From the NCBI RefSeq assembly GCF_036373705.1, contig NC_089864.1, forward strand, positions 2,846,501-2,910,500: a DNA stretch of 64,000 bases, in the 5' to 3' direction. A program made the position numbers and the translations under genes. This document shows positions 32,469-43,039 of this stretch, in pieces; position 1 is the first letter of the stretch; every line of letters starts with the position of its first letter. The notes beneath the pieces are model-generated. The model saw only the letters and a program-made list of their open reading frames with translations, did no database searches and was not told the DNA's origin. This stretch comes from Amia ocellicauda. Its lineage: Eukaryota > Chordata > Actinopteri > Amiiformes > Amiidae.

Positions 32469-33266
32469 GAAAAAACAGACAGCCCCGAGTCATGTCATGT
32501 GCGCTGCATGTGTGAGAGACCGTGCTGCACTGAGAGAGTGAGATTTGTCACCAACACTGGCACTGAGAAATACATCTCCATCTGGGAATCTCCATGATGG
32601 TATTTCTTCTTCTACATTTACAAATGTTAAAGAGTGATGGACCAGCGCTGGAGACCCTGTTGTACTGGACTGGAGCTCTCCAAAACAGGTCTGGAGCCCT
32701 GTACTCTATTGTACCCTAAAAACAGAAATATTTGGACTTCAGTGAAAAGAGGGGCCCTTAACTGAACTTCATGTACTTTCATGTGTTGCCCCTCCCATGT
32801 CTTTAGTGAAATGGTGACCCCTTTTTTGTTTACCACAGCTTGCCTTTTTGACAGTTGGAGAAAACCACAGACTGTACAGATCAGCTCCTTCCCTGCATAG
32901 TCAGCTGAGACTTGTTGACAGTTGCTGTCTGACAGTACCTCGTGGATCTCCAGCCCTGGTCAAACAGAGAGGAATTAATAGTTCACCACTTTCACTTAAG
33001 GGTCGATTAGATGTGAAAGCATTGGGAAATCCAAACGCCAATCAGAGAAGCAGGTGGGCGTTTTGGCAGAGTCAGTCAGTCAGATGAAAACACCTGAATG
33101 GACGTATATATAAGCCGCTTAATTGCCAGCTTAATAAAGCTTGTGCACGGTCACTTCATTTACTTGGGTTACTTCATTGACACCCTACCCGCGTTCTGCG
33201 TGGTGGCCAGTACACACGGTATATCGGAGTGCTCTTATGATGTGATACCGTGATTAATTTCAGAGT

Positions 33267-33362
33267 AAGTACATATGTCTTTGTTTCGCACTTCCATTCT
33301 CTTGCGTTTAGAATCATGGCGGATGTCTAAAGTGGCGTACTTCAAGTCTCCGTCTTCCTCCT

Positions 33363-33416
<54 letters not shown>

Positions 33417-34463
33417 TAACGACTGCAATAGTATCACAGCTACACGTTTGGTCGTTTCCAAGGCGATTTTTAACAAGTTTAACATTTTATATAGATTTTA
33501 TATCTTACGTTACTTCCTATATGCATTCCCCCTCTGAAACAAAAACAGTGGTTGTAATCGAAACCACCCTACTATATACTGCATAAGTACATACATGCTA
33601 CATACTGATTTTCTGACTAATACAGTATGCAGTATGAAGATTCATGATTCTGTGTACTATATATGGGATGTGACCCCACGTGACATGCATGGCGTTCAAT
33701 AAAATCAATAAAACCATAACATTTCTTATAGTTTAACATTTCGTTTCTACAAAACAACACTAGAATTAACGCGTGATTAATAAACTTTACCATGCAGTTA
33801 CATCTGAATTCCCGAGAGCTTCCACATCGGTAGATTTGACCGAACGTGTGTCATTGATGGGGATGCAGCATTCACTGTAGTGAGCTCTGGTTGTGAACGG
33901 CATATTTTGCCCATCCGGTTACTTTTACCATTAGTAGAATTAATATACTACGTCCAATATGCATACACTACTGAAGTGGTGGAATGCAGTATGCGCTGTC
34001 GAACAGCCAATGACAGTATTCGCCCCCCAGGCAACGTGCGGCCAGTTGCGGGTCAGCTACCAGGTCTTCTGCAGACCCCGGATCTCTCGACACTATTGAA
34101 CGCTTCTACCGACTCCAACAGGACATCATTACCCATTTAATAAGGGGGGGAATCTTAGTTCAGGCTGAGTACCTGCACTCCTCTTTCGCCTCTTCCGCAC
34201 TGCTGGCCTCTCTTTTCAGCGTCTCCTGAGTCTCTGGACCCTGTTTGTATTGTTGAAAAAGTGAGAAAATAAGTTCGACCTTCTGATTGTATGAAAAGTA
34301 AAATATATATATATATATATATATATAAAATCCAACAAATATTCTTTAATTAAACAATAGGTTATGGAATGATTTGTAGTCATCACATAACTAATTGAAG
34401 GGTATTTATACAAAACAACATCATAATAAATGTGCAGAACATCAACAATAAATGGTGCATTTT
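33267..34463. other. Intergenic, no gene recognised
   Basis: Includes (AAT)n at 33364-33414, the second copy of the short duplicate (33668-33785), a CpG-containing tract at 33990-34100 and (TA)n at 34302-34327. This is the 3' flank of the minus-strand receptor. Confidence 0.5.
33668..33785 (+). repeat. Short dispersed duplicate, copy 2
   Basis: Match to 32362-32468; see that entry for the shared ends. Confidence 0.8.
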
Positions 34464-37400
34464 TCACACACCGGCGCTTACATAGTACGTGTGTGTGTAA
34501 CAGCTCTCAGACGTGTTTAAAAAGCCTCGCTTGCCTGCTCTGCGAACGAGGCCGTAGACGCAGGAGGAGGCGAGCAGCGCGGAGAGCACAGCCGAGACGG
34601 GGGTCACCCAGAGCGGCAGGAGGCAGCGCGGAGGGGCGGGAGAGGGAGCAGCAGGAGACGGAGTCATGTTCGTCCTGGGAGTCGGGGAACTGGCGTTACT
34701 GTTTCCTAATAATACAAATATTAGTAATAATAATAATAATAATAATAAACTTTAAATACTTATTAAATTATTATATAGTATAGATGTATGTACGAGTATT
34801 ATTAGTAGCTACATTCTACACGCGTGACTGAGGGCAATGCATTCCTCTACATTTTAAGATGGACGCTGTGCTGGAATAGGAATGAAAGTCACCAATATCC
34901 TACCAAAAACCAAACCGTCAGAATTAGTAGTTTTTGTAGATGTTCAAAACATCAGTGCGCCTGCCTGGAAAGGTATTTGCTCAATGACGTTACGTTTTAC
35001 TTGGAAATGTATTATTTTATCAAATATTATATATATATATCAACAATATTTTACTACCTCTTCTCTTCTGGTGAAAAAATGCATTACTGTTTGCCAAATT
35101 TATTTATTCATTAAGTGTTTATTTTCTTCTCACATTGTACAACACAAGTGTGGATGTTTTCAAACTCGCATTAGGCCTTTATGATGTCCTCACCCTCATA
35201 GACGAGTCTGGTTCCAGAGCCAATCCTGGTAGTAGCTCCCTCTTTGTCGGCGCAGTAGTACAGCGCCAGGTCCGGCTCGGTGATGTTGTCGATCCTCAGG
35301 CTGATGGAGTGACTGGATGGGTCCCACACAGCGGAGAGGCGAGGATTCAAACCCCCGGTGATGGTTAAACCGCTGGGGCCAGATATCATACTGGCGGACT
35401 TTCCGAGAGAGAGAGTCTCGCTCCTCTGTAAAAACCAAAGGGTTTCTAGGCGGTGTCTGACATCGCAGGGCAGGGTGACGGAGTCCCCGGGTCTGACTGC
35501 TCTCTCCACGGCCGCCGCAGCGACACTCCCCGGGACAGCGGAACCCACTGCAGCGGGAAAAAGATAGAGAAGATAAACACATTTTATTATTAATAAATAA
35601 CAACAATCCGTTACAGTACCATCTGACTAGGCGGATAACAGGCCTCATTATTAGAGGTGGTCCAGAATGTCCATTATTAGTCGGAACGCTAATATATCAG
35701 TCGAATTGTGTCGTTACGTCAGATTTGTACAGCTTACATACTTATGACGTCCAGGTAGTGTGATGACTCTTGTCTATGGAACCATCGTGGGAAAGATTTT
35801 GTACATTGATCTGCTGTATATATTTGAACCGATGTGGTACAACGGTTGTTTTAATACTAACTTATCTCCAGAGTCCGTTCGAGTGAGCCTTCTTACCCCT
35901 AAAGAAAAATAGACTAGCCTATATATTTAATAAACAATTAGACCTACAGATTGTAATTTAGAAATATTCGGTTTGTATTATTTAACGTTCTCTATATACA
36001 ACCAAATTAAAAACAGAAAATACTATAGAAATGGAAGGTCCATAGAAGCAGATAAATTCTCACTCGTTCATTGAACCGATTAACCTACTGCATGGAGAAT
36101 TAAAACCGATCAATCGGATTCAGTCATTCTTCAGATCCTCGTATACCTGTTTAAAATAATGGTGCTAGAAAATATTATTATTTAGGAGTAGTAATATTAA
36201 TAATGTTAATCCACATGAAATATTACTGTGTTTATTCGTAGCCTATTAGTCTGCAATTTTCGACAAAATGATTGGGTCATCTTCTTAAAATACTATTAAG
36301 AAATGTTGCTGTATTTGTCCGCCAAAAGAGACATTTTTGTGTATGTGTTTTAATAAGCTAATATATGATACTGTATTTCATCTCGTCAATCTCGTTATCA
36401 ATTAGAACAGGCTATATAGTGTTTTCAATTCAATTCCTACTTGAACCCATACATTTCACTGCAGGTCTATCCCGTCCTGTCTCTCATTGGAAATATTTAT
36501 GTATTTTTTTTTTTCAAACGAAAAGTTACACATTCTAGACAACCTAATAATATATATATTTTTAGATAAACGAATAAGCTTAGAGTCACACACCTATAAA
36601 GAAGCTGTCCGAAAACACTGAATATGGCCGATTTTGCTCTCACTATATTAAGCTTAATTCGTTAATTTTTTTTAAACATTATTCATGATATATGTTGAAC
36701 GTTATATCCAAGCAGCACATTTAAATAATTTCTTTGTGAAGATCGATTCTTAAAATGTATATTTTCTGGAAAATAATGATATTGATGTAACCAACTACAC
36801 TAATCTAAAACTATAATATATAACTTTATTAAAACAGATTTGAAAACACTATAAATCACATGTGGAGTCTCGCATCATTCAAAATATATGGCATAATCCT
36901 TACAGTGATCAATCAGATACCCTAAATGTGATTTAAAAAGTATTTCCCCATTATATAAAAATGTTTTAAGAGTGCTGGGGTGATTTACAGCCTACGTGAA
37001 CTAAATTTAAACTGACCTCGATTAACATAAATTGTATAATACTGTACCTAAAATATCGTCGGGTATTCACGTCAAATGATAATCTGAGTCTGTGAAAAAC
37101 AGTCGAAAATGAATTAGGTAGGCTACACCTCATTTTATCTATTTAAAAGCATTTAGAAGCTGAAAGTTATGTTACTCGAATAAATACAACAATTAAACTA
37201 TTATTAGTCTGAAACTCCATGCCTTTGAAAGCCTTTGTCTTATGCAAGACGATTTGAATTCCCCGACATGACAAGATTTTAACATAATCTCATGTATTCA
37301 GCGGTTTTACAGAAGGAACACAATGTAACAGATAATTTAAACATATTAACAACCTAGGCTCATATCTCGGATTACAACTGACATTTGGGTCACAATTTAA

Positions 37401-37492
37401 TAACCCGCCTGTTGTGCGATTCATCCCCGGGGAAAGAGCGTGTACTCACAGGTGAGCAGGAGCAGACACCCGGCGCAGATTAGCGGCTCCAT
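34464..37492 (-). CDS. NITR-like single-V immune receptor, 3 exons, spanning the duplication junction
   Basis: CDS (minus) = 37492-37450, 35547-35194, 34705-34464, joined in phase 1 with GT..AG introns; 212 residues. The leader is MEPLICAGCLLLLT. The V domain (about 20-132) has PGDSVTLPC with Cys42, Trp52 in LWFLQ, NIT glycosylation at 102, and DLALYYCA with Cys113. The same exon ends in a J-like GSGTRLVYE, with no rearrangement signal seen, as in novel immune-type receptors. The stalk has two N-glycosylation sites (NAS, NMT) and many prolines. The transmembrane helix (about 161-186) has no charged residue to recruit an adaptor. The 26-residue tail contains YTHTYY but no canonical ITIM. It is predicted to be a surface receptor on immune cells; its ligand is unknown. 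The leader lies in unit B and the V and TM exons in unit A. A TCR/CD8-like V protein is the alternative identity. Confidence 0.75.
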
Positions 37493-37568
37493 CTCGGCGC
37501 TGTTCGCGCTGAAGACTGACAGGTCCGGGGGTCGAAGCTCCGCCTTACCTCGGGCGGACAGCGCTGTC

Positions 37569-37573
37569 ATTGG
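37569..37573 (-). promoter_or_regulatory. CCAAT box of the NITR-like gene
   Basis: Minus-strand CCAAT 77 bases before the ATG, in a CpG-rich 200-base stretch. It is identical in position to the unit A copy. Confidence 0.4.
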
Positions 37574-38472
37574 TCGGAATAGGAGGCAACCTGTGTCCCT
37601 GTGACCGATAGAGGGCCGCTCTGGCCGCTGTCATCCCGAACAGTCAGGCACCAGTGGGCGTTGTGTTGTCTGACGTCATCTCTTCACTTTGGGTTAGCGG
37701 TGTCCCTTTGTCCAGCCCACCTATCTGAAGGATCTCGTTTCCAATGTGGTGTGGGGGGATTCATCAGTAGCCGTGTAGATTAGTGATCAACATAATTAAA
37801 TCATATTTACACAAGAATCATGTGAAATGTGTTTCGTGTGCCAGTGCCACTTTTTACATTTACACCTCAGCAGTGCTGACTAAAATGAAGTAATAGTTCA
37901 TATATCTTTATATACCTTTTCCCCGAGATGGTACAATCGAAACATCCACAAGTGTCCTCCAGCAGTCAGATCAGCTGACACAGCACGTTTGGTTTGACTG
38001 TGTAGCCCGGTTACACAAGGATACCACACACCTCAAATAAAATAACTCACGTTTATGGTCTTCACACACACCCACAAATAGTAAATAGATTGCGGAATTT
38101 ACATTAAAAGCACTTTGGCAGACAGACAGATGGATAGATTACATACAGTCCAGCATTGCACAGCTATGTGTGAAGAGCAGATGTTTCAGGTTTCAAGATT
38201 TACAGACAACCCAATTGAGCAGGCCAACACAGATTAAGTTTTTCATAGATTTATCTGATTTCACAAGATAAAAATTCACAATAAAAGATACGTTTACTTA
38301 GTGGAATAAGAATGTAAGTAAACAGATTATACACAGTTTACACATGAGGGATAGGCCTACATACAGCTCATGGAAATACATTGTGCTGAGCTGACAGATG
38401 ATCACTGATCACGCTGCCACCCAGGGATCGTTATCTGAATGGCTTAAAGATGAAAGATTATAGCCACACATT
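37574..38472. other. Upstream intergenic region, no gene recognised
   Basis: Counterpart of 784-1597; no element other than the Tc1 that follows. Confidence 0.5.
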
Positions 38473-39362
38473 TACACCGATCAGCCATAACATTATGATC
38501 ACCGACAGGTGAAATGAATAACACTGATAATCCCGTTATCATGGCACCTGTCAGTGGGTGGGATATATTAGGCAGCAAGTGAACATTTTGTCCTCAAAGT
38601 TGATGTGTTAGAATCAGGAAAAATGGGCAAGCGTAAGGATCTGAGTGACTTTGACAAGGGCCAAATTGTGATGGCTAGACGACTGGGTCAGAGCATCTCC
38701 AAAACTGCAGCTCTTGTGCGGTGTTCTGCAGTGGTCAGTACAAAAGTGGTCCAAGGAAGGAACAGCGGTGAACCAGTGACAGGGTCATGGGCGGCCAAGG
38801 CTCATTGATGCATTTGGGGAGCGAAGGCTGGCCCGTGTCGTCCGATCCAACAGACGAGCTACTGTAGCTCAAATTGCTGAATAAGTGAATGCTGGTTCTG
38901 ATAGAAAGGTGTCAGAACACACAGTGCATCGCAGTTTGTTGCGTATGGGGCTGCGTAGCCACAGACCAGTCAGGTGCCCATACTGACCCCTGTCCACTGC
39001 CGAAAGCGCCTACAATGGGCACGTGAGCATCAGACCTGGACCATGGACCAATGGAAGAAGATGGCCTAGTCTGATGAATCATGAGTTCCAGGTGTTGACT
39101 TTGCCTCCAAATTCCCCAGATCTCAATCCAATCGAGCATCTGTGGGATGTGCTGGACAAACAAGTCCGATCCATGGAGGCCCCACCTCGCAACTTACAGG
39201 ACTTAAAGGATCTGCTGCTAACGTCTTGGTGCCAGATACCACAGCACACCTTCAGAGGTCTAGTGGAGTCCATGCCTCGACGGGTCAGGGCTGTTTTGGC
39301 GGCAAAAGGGTGACCTACACAATATTAGGCAGGTGGTCATAATGTTATGGCTGATCGGTGTA
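38473..39362 (+). mobile_element. Tc1-like DNA transposon, internally deleted (unit B)
   Basis: It is flanked by TA and has 28-base inverted repeats that differ at one position: CACCGATCAGCCATAACATT at the left and its complement at the right (39333-39360). The interior holds the start of a Tc1 transposase, [20 protein letters not shown] (from 38622), and its end, [20 protein letters not shown] (39105-39300), with the middle removed and frames broken. It is non-autonomous. The unit A copy keeps only the right end. Confidence 0.9.
38622..39313 (+). pseudogene. Tc1 transposase fragments
   Basis: The N-terminal helix-turn-helix segment (38622-38806) is frameshifted near [12 protein letters not shown] middle part around CLRSHRPV and the DD-containing core is deleted. 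The C-terminal part keeps the [11 protein letters not shown] motif that carries the catalytic glutamate. The first catalytic aspartate is represented only by a TAGTCTGATGAATC remnant with a stop. It cannot encode active transposase. Confidence 0.85.
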
Positions 39363-41243
39363 TATATATGCTCTGTTACACTCACCATCATCTTGTTTAA
39401 ACCTTCAGGAGCTGATCTACAATCATTAAGAATTTCAACCTTAAATTAAGAACTTGAAAGGGTTTTATTAATTTATTAATGATGATGAAGTTTGCATTCA
39501 TCTGTAAGTCTTTGGGTCCATCTAGTGGCTGTTTGAAGTACAGTATTATTTTCACCGTTTATTTAGTTGTTACAGGACATTAATTTGACATTAATGAAAT
39601 AACTCAATAATAATTCAATTCACGAACAATGTGGTGTGAAAGAACAAGATACTGAACAACACACTGAAACCTGCAACTCACTAATATACAAATACAAAGT
39701 CTGCTTTAATAAATCAGAAAATCAATATTAGTTTTAACAGCAGGTGGCAGTGTCTCAATGTTAACGGCACTCTCAACCTTAGTCACCCTCCTCTCTTTTC
39801 AGGGCCTGTGGGGAGGGGGGGCGGATTTCACAAAACCACTGAAGCAAAAGCCTCTTACTAAGTATTCTGGCTCATAGTAACTTAACGTATCGTTGTTTGT
39901 TTTTTTGCTGCTTTATTTATTTGCCAGTTGTGCTGTTTTAATTGTAATTGAATTTTAATATTTACTTTTTGCACAACTGTGAGATTTATTTTCTTCATAT
40001 ATGTAGTTTAACTGTGAAATGCTTTTTAGATGTTTGTTCATTTGTTCATGAATGCTGATCAGAATCTAGATGTCTTGAAGGCTATTACATTTTACCAAGT
40101 GCGTATGTGTGTGAATGACAGAGTAGCCCAGAAAACACAGGGATGCCTGCAGGACCAGGGCTGAGGAAACACTGCCGCTAAACCAGCCATCAGATTATTG
40201 TCTGTTGAGACCTTTAAACACAGGGGTTGGTGTCTGGTGAAGAAGAGCACAACCTTCTGTGGGTAGTAAACAGATTTAAGGAGAAAAAAAGCAAACAAAC
40301 CCTAAACTGAACATTAGGGAGTCTGGGTTGAACTCATCAGACGTCACTTCGGGTGAATTACCTGGTTAAAGGAAGACAACAAGTCCAGTTCCCTCCCCCT
40401 TTCCACACCCCCCTCCTTCACTGCTATTGAATTGGACACCTGCCCACAGCTCAGATTGCAGGGAGAGACGTTGTGTGACTGTGGTGGAGAGATTAATTTG
40501 AGAGTCCCACCTACGACCACGGCAGCTCTGATCGCAGAGTCACAGAGATCAGCTGCACAGGAGCAAAGTGTGGTCTGACTACTTACAGCATGAGGAAGAG
40601 ATAATGGAGAAAGGGACAGAGCTGGGAGAGTGGGGCAGAGAGAGAGCTGATTGAGACAGAGAGCGGACAGATTGCCTCTCACAGGTGTGGGCTGCAGCAG
40701 CAAGGTGTCAAACGAATGTCACAGGGGAGACAGACACAGAGACAGAGCGTCTTCACACTTTCACACAGGAAAGAACTGACAGCCCTGAGTCATGTCACAT
40801 GCACTGCACTACTTTTTGACAGGAGAAAACCACAGACTGCATGACAAACTGCACAACCCTAACGCAGGCATCCTTCATTGCAGAGCTAATTCAGTGGCTG
40901 TCTGACAGTACTTTGTGGATCTCCAGCCCTGGCCATATAGAGAGAGGCTTTTGTAGCTCACCACTTTCAATAAAGGGTTGATTAAATCTGAAAGCATTGG
41001 GAAATCCAATCAGAGAAAAAGGTGGGCGTTTTGGCAGTCAGTCCAGAGATCAAACACCTGAATGCCCTTCAGCTGCTTAATTGTGCCGATTTAATTCATA
41101 AATCACTACTCATGCAGGGTCACTTAATTTACACATGATTAACACACCAACCACATTCTGTACTGTGTTTTGTGTCGTCATCAGTACACACGGTACAACA
41201 GAGTGCTCTTACGGTGTGGTACTGTGATTATTTTCAGACTAAG
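39363..41243. repeat. Paralogous segment S3 (unit B copy of S1)
   Basis: Matches 3643-5260 closely and 30745-33266 less closely. It keeps the uninterrupted AAGAACAAGATACTG target of the unit A LTR insertion. A minus-strand open frame at 40703-40344 contains the same AIRAAVVVGGTLKL stretch as S2. Confidence 0.85.
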
Positions 41244-42447
41244 TGTCACGAGTGGCAGTGACCACTGACCCAAATATAGTCATGCTACGCCACCCCAGTT
41301 TAATATGGCGAGATGGGGACTCGCTACCACTCCAATAGTCCCCCTTGCAGGTTCGGCAGATCTCAGGACATACACCACAGATACAAGTCGATCAGTAAAA
41401 TAAATGGTTTATACTAAACAGTAAAATATTATTGTACACAATCACAGCAGGGGCAACTAGCAGGGCACGAAGTCTGCTAATCCCAGGGTAAATACAAATT
41501 AAGGATTAAAACTGCCTTTAACAGTCTGGGCAATAAACCTTCTAAAAACAATACAAAAGCTAAAAACTAGAAAAATAAACTATACTAAAAACCCTATCTA
41601 AAACTAAGCCCAGAACCCCAACCCCAAATAACCAAGTCCAATTAGCAGCAATATCACACAAAGAGAACAAGAAAGAAATAGTCCCAATACACAGTCCAAT
41701 ATGATCAGTCCTGGAACATGGTTCCAATCCTGGCCGGGGGATGGCGCTCCTCTCCAAGCGGACCCACTAATCCATGCAGCCAGCACCAACTGAAAGAAGA
41801 GGGAGAGAGAAGTGGAACTTTGAATCGTCAATCCGACAAGGCAAGTCCACCAGGGCATACACTTCCAGGTACGCTGTCAGTCCGATCGTCCTCTGTCTGT
41901 AGTAATCACGTGTGAATCTCTCTAGTCACCTAGGCACGCAGAATGCAGCAGCCAGTGCCTCCTTAACAGCAGTTCTCTACAAGGACCCGCCGCAACCCGC
42001 AGAGACTTGACCCTCACCGGCTGGCACCCTCACAGCCCATGTGCTGTACTCTACAGCCTGTCGTCCGTCCCCCGCGGTCACTATAGCTGCTGGTCCTCGC
42101 TGCTGGCTTGGTGTCTGGCTGGCTCTTTTTCTGTCCGCCTCCCCGCTGCTCTCCTCATGTTCTGGGCAGTCCAGCCTTTATCTAGTGCTGAGTGTCAACA
42201 GGTGTAGTGGCTATGAGTGAAGGGCGGTGCGTTGCTCAGTGAAACAGGTGCTCTGCATTTGTTGTCAGTACCCCATGCAAAATGAAAACAAGTGAAACAA
42301 TCAAATCCAATTAGTGAAACAAAAGAAACAATTAGTGAAAAAAACAATTAGTGAATGTAAGGGTCAAATTAAACAAACAAAAATAGAAAATACTACAAGT
42401 GCAAATAAAGTTAGAAAACACACTAAGCCTTGGCACCCTCTGTGACA
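41244..42447 (-). repeat. 3' LTR of the unit B gypsy element
   Basis: TG..CA termini; about 90 bases shorter than the unit A LTR because of an indel near 41815. It is preceded on the minus strand by a G-rich polypurine tract. Confidence 0.8.
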
Positions 42448-42458
42448 CTCCCCCCCCA

Positions 42459-42970
42459 CTAAACAACAATTTGCTTCCTAACACTCGTCTCGATACCGTA
42501 AAGGCCCCACACCTTTGTTCTCCCTTCGAGACCTCCGGACCTCTCTGCCCTGAACAATCGGAGAGATTGCCCTATCATGACCTCTGGGGCATCTAGTTCC
42601 TCCTCCCCTGGTCTTCCCACCCCTAGGGCCTCCAGCTCTGCTGGAGCCACCTGCGGGATCACCCGAGGTACAATCCTCATGTGGAAGGGATACCACCCCG
42701 TCTCTCCTTCTGCTCCCAAAGGGTTTACGGGGGCTGGTGCTGCGGGAGCGTGGGGCACAGGGGCATAACAAACACGTAGATGCCGCCTATGCAATGTACG
42801 CTCGGGTCCCTCCCGCCCTTCGGGCCGAACTCGATAAGCGGGACCCCCACCACCCAATGGTGCTACAACCACGAAGGGCTCTGGTGCCCAATGAGGAGCC
42901 ATCTTACTCTGAGCCCTCCTGCAAAAATTGTGAACCAGCACTCTCTCTCCCGGTATCAGGGGGACGTCCT
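42459..42970 (-). pseudogene. Integrase C-terminal domain of gypsy pol (unit B)
   Basis: An open frame of 160 codons from LVHNFCRRAQSKMAPHW through GPAYRVRPEGREG and LHRRHLRVCY to the end of Pol. This is the small SH3-like domain and tail expected after the DDE core, longer than in unit A. It is separated from its core by the LINE at 43040-45735, so it is no longer part of a complete Pol. Confidence 0.75.
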
Positions 42971-43039
42971 TGGCCTGCCGGTCCCAGCGTCGACTCTCTG
43001 TTGATGAGCCTTACCATCGGCTGCACTGTACGCATCCCG

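Larger units (their letters stand above)
30745..33266. repeat. Paralogous segment S2, third copy of the S1/S3 block
   Basis: Starts with TATATATGCTCTGTTACACTCAC, as at 39358, and continues through the blocks at 39420-41240 with lower identity than S1 to S3. It lacks the LTR insertion seen in S1 and lacks the gypsy LTR after TCAGAGTAAG at 33266. It shows that an older duplication preceded the A/B tandem duplication. It carries an extra internal duplication and a SINE at 32121-32505. Confidence 0.8.

Noticed and set aside
35194..35547. Rearranging antigen-receptor V segment
   Set aside because: No heptamer/nonamer signal follows the V exon; the J-like motif is already in the exon and a splice donor follows directly.
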